Origin: Lingula anatina
Taxonomy: Eukaryota; Brachiopoda; Lingulata; Lingulida; Lingulidae
Direction of reading: 5' to 3'
DNA: 64,000 nucleotides
NCBI RefSeq assembly: GCF_001039355.2
Contig: NW_019773581.1
Span: 164,592-228,591, forward strand
Shown here: positions 62,879-64,000 of the stretch, piece by piece
How the letters are laid out: each line of letters starts with the position of its first letter
Numbering within the stretch: position 1 is the first letter of the stretch
Program-made: the position numbers and the translations under genes
Notes under the pieces: model-generated
The model's database searches: none
Seen by the model: only the letters and a program-made list of their open reading frames with translations
Told to the model about the DNA's origin: nothing

Positions 62879-63651
62879 CTGGAATGAAAATAAAAAACGA
62901 TTGTTTAAATTGGATTAAATTTTTTGGGTGGTGGTGTGTATTCTGTATGTTTCTGTGCCAATTATTTCAAATAAATGTTCATGACATTGGTAAACACAAT
63001 TTAGTAAATTGATTGAAAGTCATAAGGATAGGGTAGGGCAGAATTTTTTTCACACTTTCGCCTAGATGAAATATTATGTTTTGTATGCGAAGTTAAACTT
63101 TTTTCAGATCTGTACATGTCTTACATGCATGCACTATTAACCGATTGTCTTTTAAAGTACAGCACTGCATTAAAAAAAGACCTTGGTAAAATTGACGGAA
63201 CAGCTAGGAAAATCGTCACATTAGATAAAAGTATACATGTATTAGAATAATGAAGTCCAATAACAAATACATATATGTATGGTTGTGTGACAAACACGCA
63301 ATTATTTTACAGTAATTAATAAGACATATCTAAAGTCACGCGATCGACAAGTAACTAAATAAATCTAAAAAACTAGCACCGATTTAATGCGTTACTCATA
63401 TCTCTTGTCGCAAGAGAACAATTACACAATATAAAAACATGCTTCCGCCGTTAAATCGAACTGGCCGTTGTTCGTCTATTTAAACAGTTATCTGAGCCGC
63501 GCCGTTGATTAATTTAAATGTAAACGGACAGTGTTTTTAATTTTGTAGTCAGAAAAAAACGAGGTGTTTAACTGTGTGTGTACTAGTTGCAAACGAGTCG
63601 TCTACCAAATGTGACACACAAGAGCGTACTTATATCTAATTTTCTCTTGTA
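62879..63651. other. probable intron of the GPR158-like gene
   Basis: AT-rich sequence between the first placed receptor exon and the small transposon derivative. No further exon was recognised. Confidence 0.4.
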
Positions 63652-63888
63652 CACACTCTGACAATAGAAGTGTCACCCCCTGAATCAGAGTAATCAAAGT
63701 TATTAACCTGAAGAGGCGGAATATAAGCAATGTCAGAATATCGATACAGTTGAATTGTTCAGTCAAAACCGTTTCTTTTGTGAAATTTGATGTTAATAAA
63801 ATGATATTAGGAGCATACCATTCCACAGTCATTTATCTCCCCCATAGTATTGGTTCAGTAGGGTGACACTTCTGTTGTCCAGTGTGTG
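63652..63888. mobile_element. 237-bp deletion derivative of Tc1-like family 1
   Basis: Left end CACACTCTGACAATAGAAGT (two bases shorter at the CACA run, one change) and right end CAGTGTGTG with the same terminal repeat; TA on both sides (63650-63651, 63889-63890). The left 130 bp match copy B up to CAGTCA.AACCG (about 43303) and the rest matches from TTTTGTGAAATTTGATGTTA (about 44280) onward. About 1 kb containing the transposase has therefore been deleted. It lies upstream of the first placed receptor exon on the minus strand, presumably in an intron. Confidence 0.85.
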
Positions 63889-64000
63889 TATGTCGCATAC
63901 AAGGGATGTCGAGTAGTTGTAAGTGACTTACATGTGTACCTCACAGCTGGCGCTTCGAACAATAGGATGAACTCACCGAGCAGTATTAAAATACAGGAGA

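Noticed and set aside
63932-64000. Possible earlier exon of the GPR158-like gene (minus strand, reading ILILLGEFILLF)
   Set aside because: The hydrophobic sequence and nearby GTGAGT and GTAAGT donors are tempting, but neither donor joins in phase 0 to the exon at 62878 without a stop. The previous exon is more likely beyond the window.

Overview
This is eukaryotic, metazoan genomic DNA. It is AT-rich, has small phase-compatible exons separated by GT-AG introns, and carries many decayed transposons, microsatellites and two assembly gaps. The gene content suggests a marine invertebrate, perhaps a lophotrochozoan such as a mollusc, brachiopod or annelid: an ankyrin/death-domain protein, a mitochondria-eating-protein relative, a METTL24-like methyltransferase and a GPR158-like class C receptor. 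The phylum is inference and cannot be fixed from the sequence alone.

Layout. 1-3.9 kb: mostly non-coding, with a direct repeat of about 0.75 kb and one orphan signal-peptide exon. 3.98-8.58 kb (+): an 11-exon ankyrin-repeat plus death-domain gene, 499 aa, whose ankyrin exons arose by tandem duplication of a two-exon unit. 8.6-14.0 kb: intergenic, with an 868-bp terminal-inverted-repeat element. 14.0-14.5 kb: a gap. 14.5-24.6 kb: a repeat-rich block bounded by a long inverted repeat. One arm is split by a Tc1-like transposon, and the other arm preserves the uninterrupted site. 24.6-26.7 kb: a repeat with inverted ends. 26.9-30.8 kb (-): a broken L1/Tx1-like LINE. 33.3-34.6 kb: a shortened copy of the 19.5-22.0 kb segment. 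36.4-42.5 kb (+): a mitochondria-eating-protein (SPATA18/MIEAP) family gene whose last intron holds a second type of Tc1-like transposon. 43.0-44.4 kb: another copy of the first Tc1-like family. 45-49 kb: a LINE fragment, tandem repeats and a hammerhead-ribozyme-like fold. 49.7-51.3 kb: a 510-bp sequence repeated identically on both sides of a gap, probably an assembly artefact. 52.6-57.2 kb (+): a METTL24-like type II membrane methyltransferase with a very long stalk. 60.0-62.9 kb (-): the 3' half of a GPR158-like orphan class C GPCR that continues beyond the right edge.

The four genes have no evident operon-like or pathway relationship; each has its own exon structure and strand. The strongest second-look items are the hammerhead-like motif near 48.5 kb, the paired filled and empty Tc1 site, the modular A/B ankyrin exons, the two-copy inverted-repeat element with 3-bp target duplications, and the gap-flanking duplication that should be treated as a possible assembly error.
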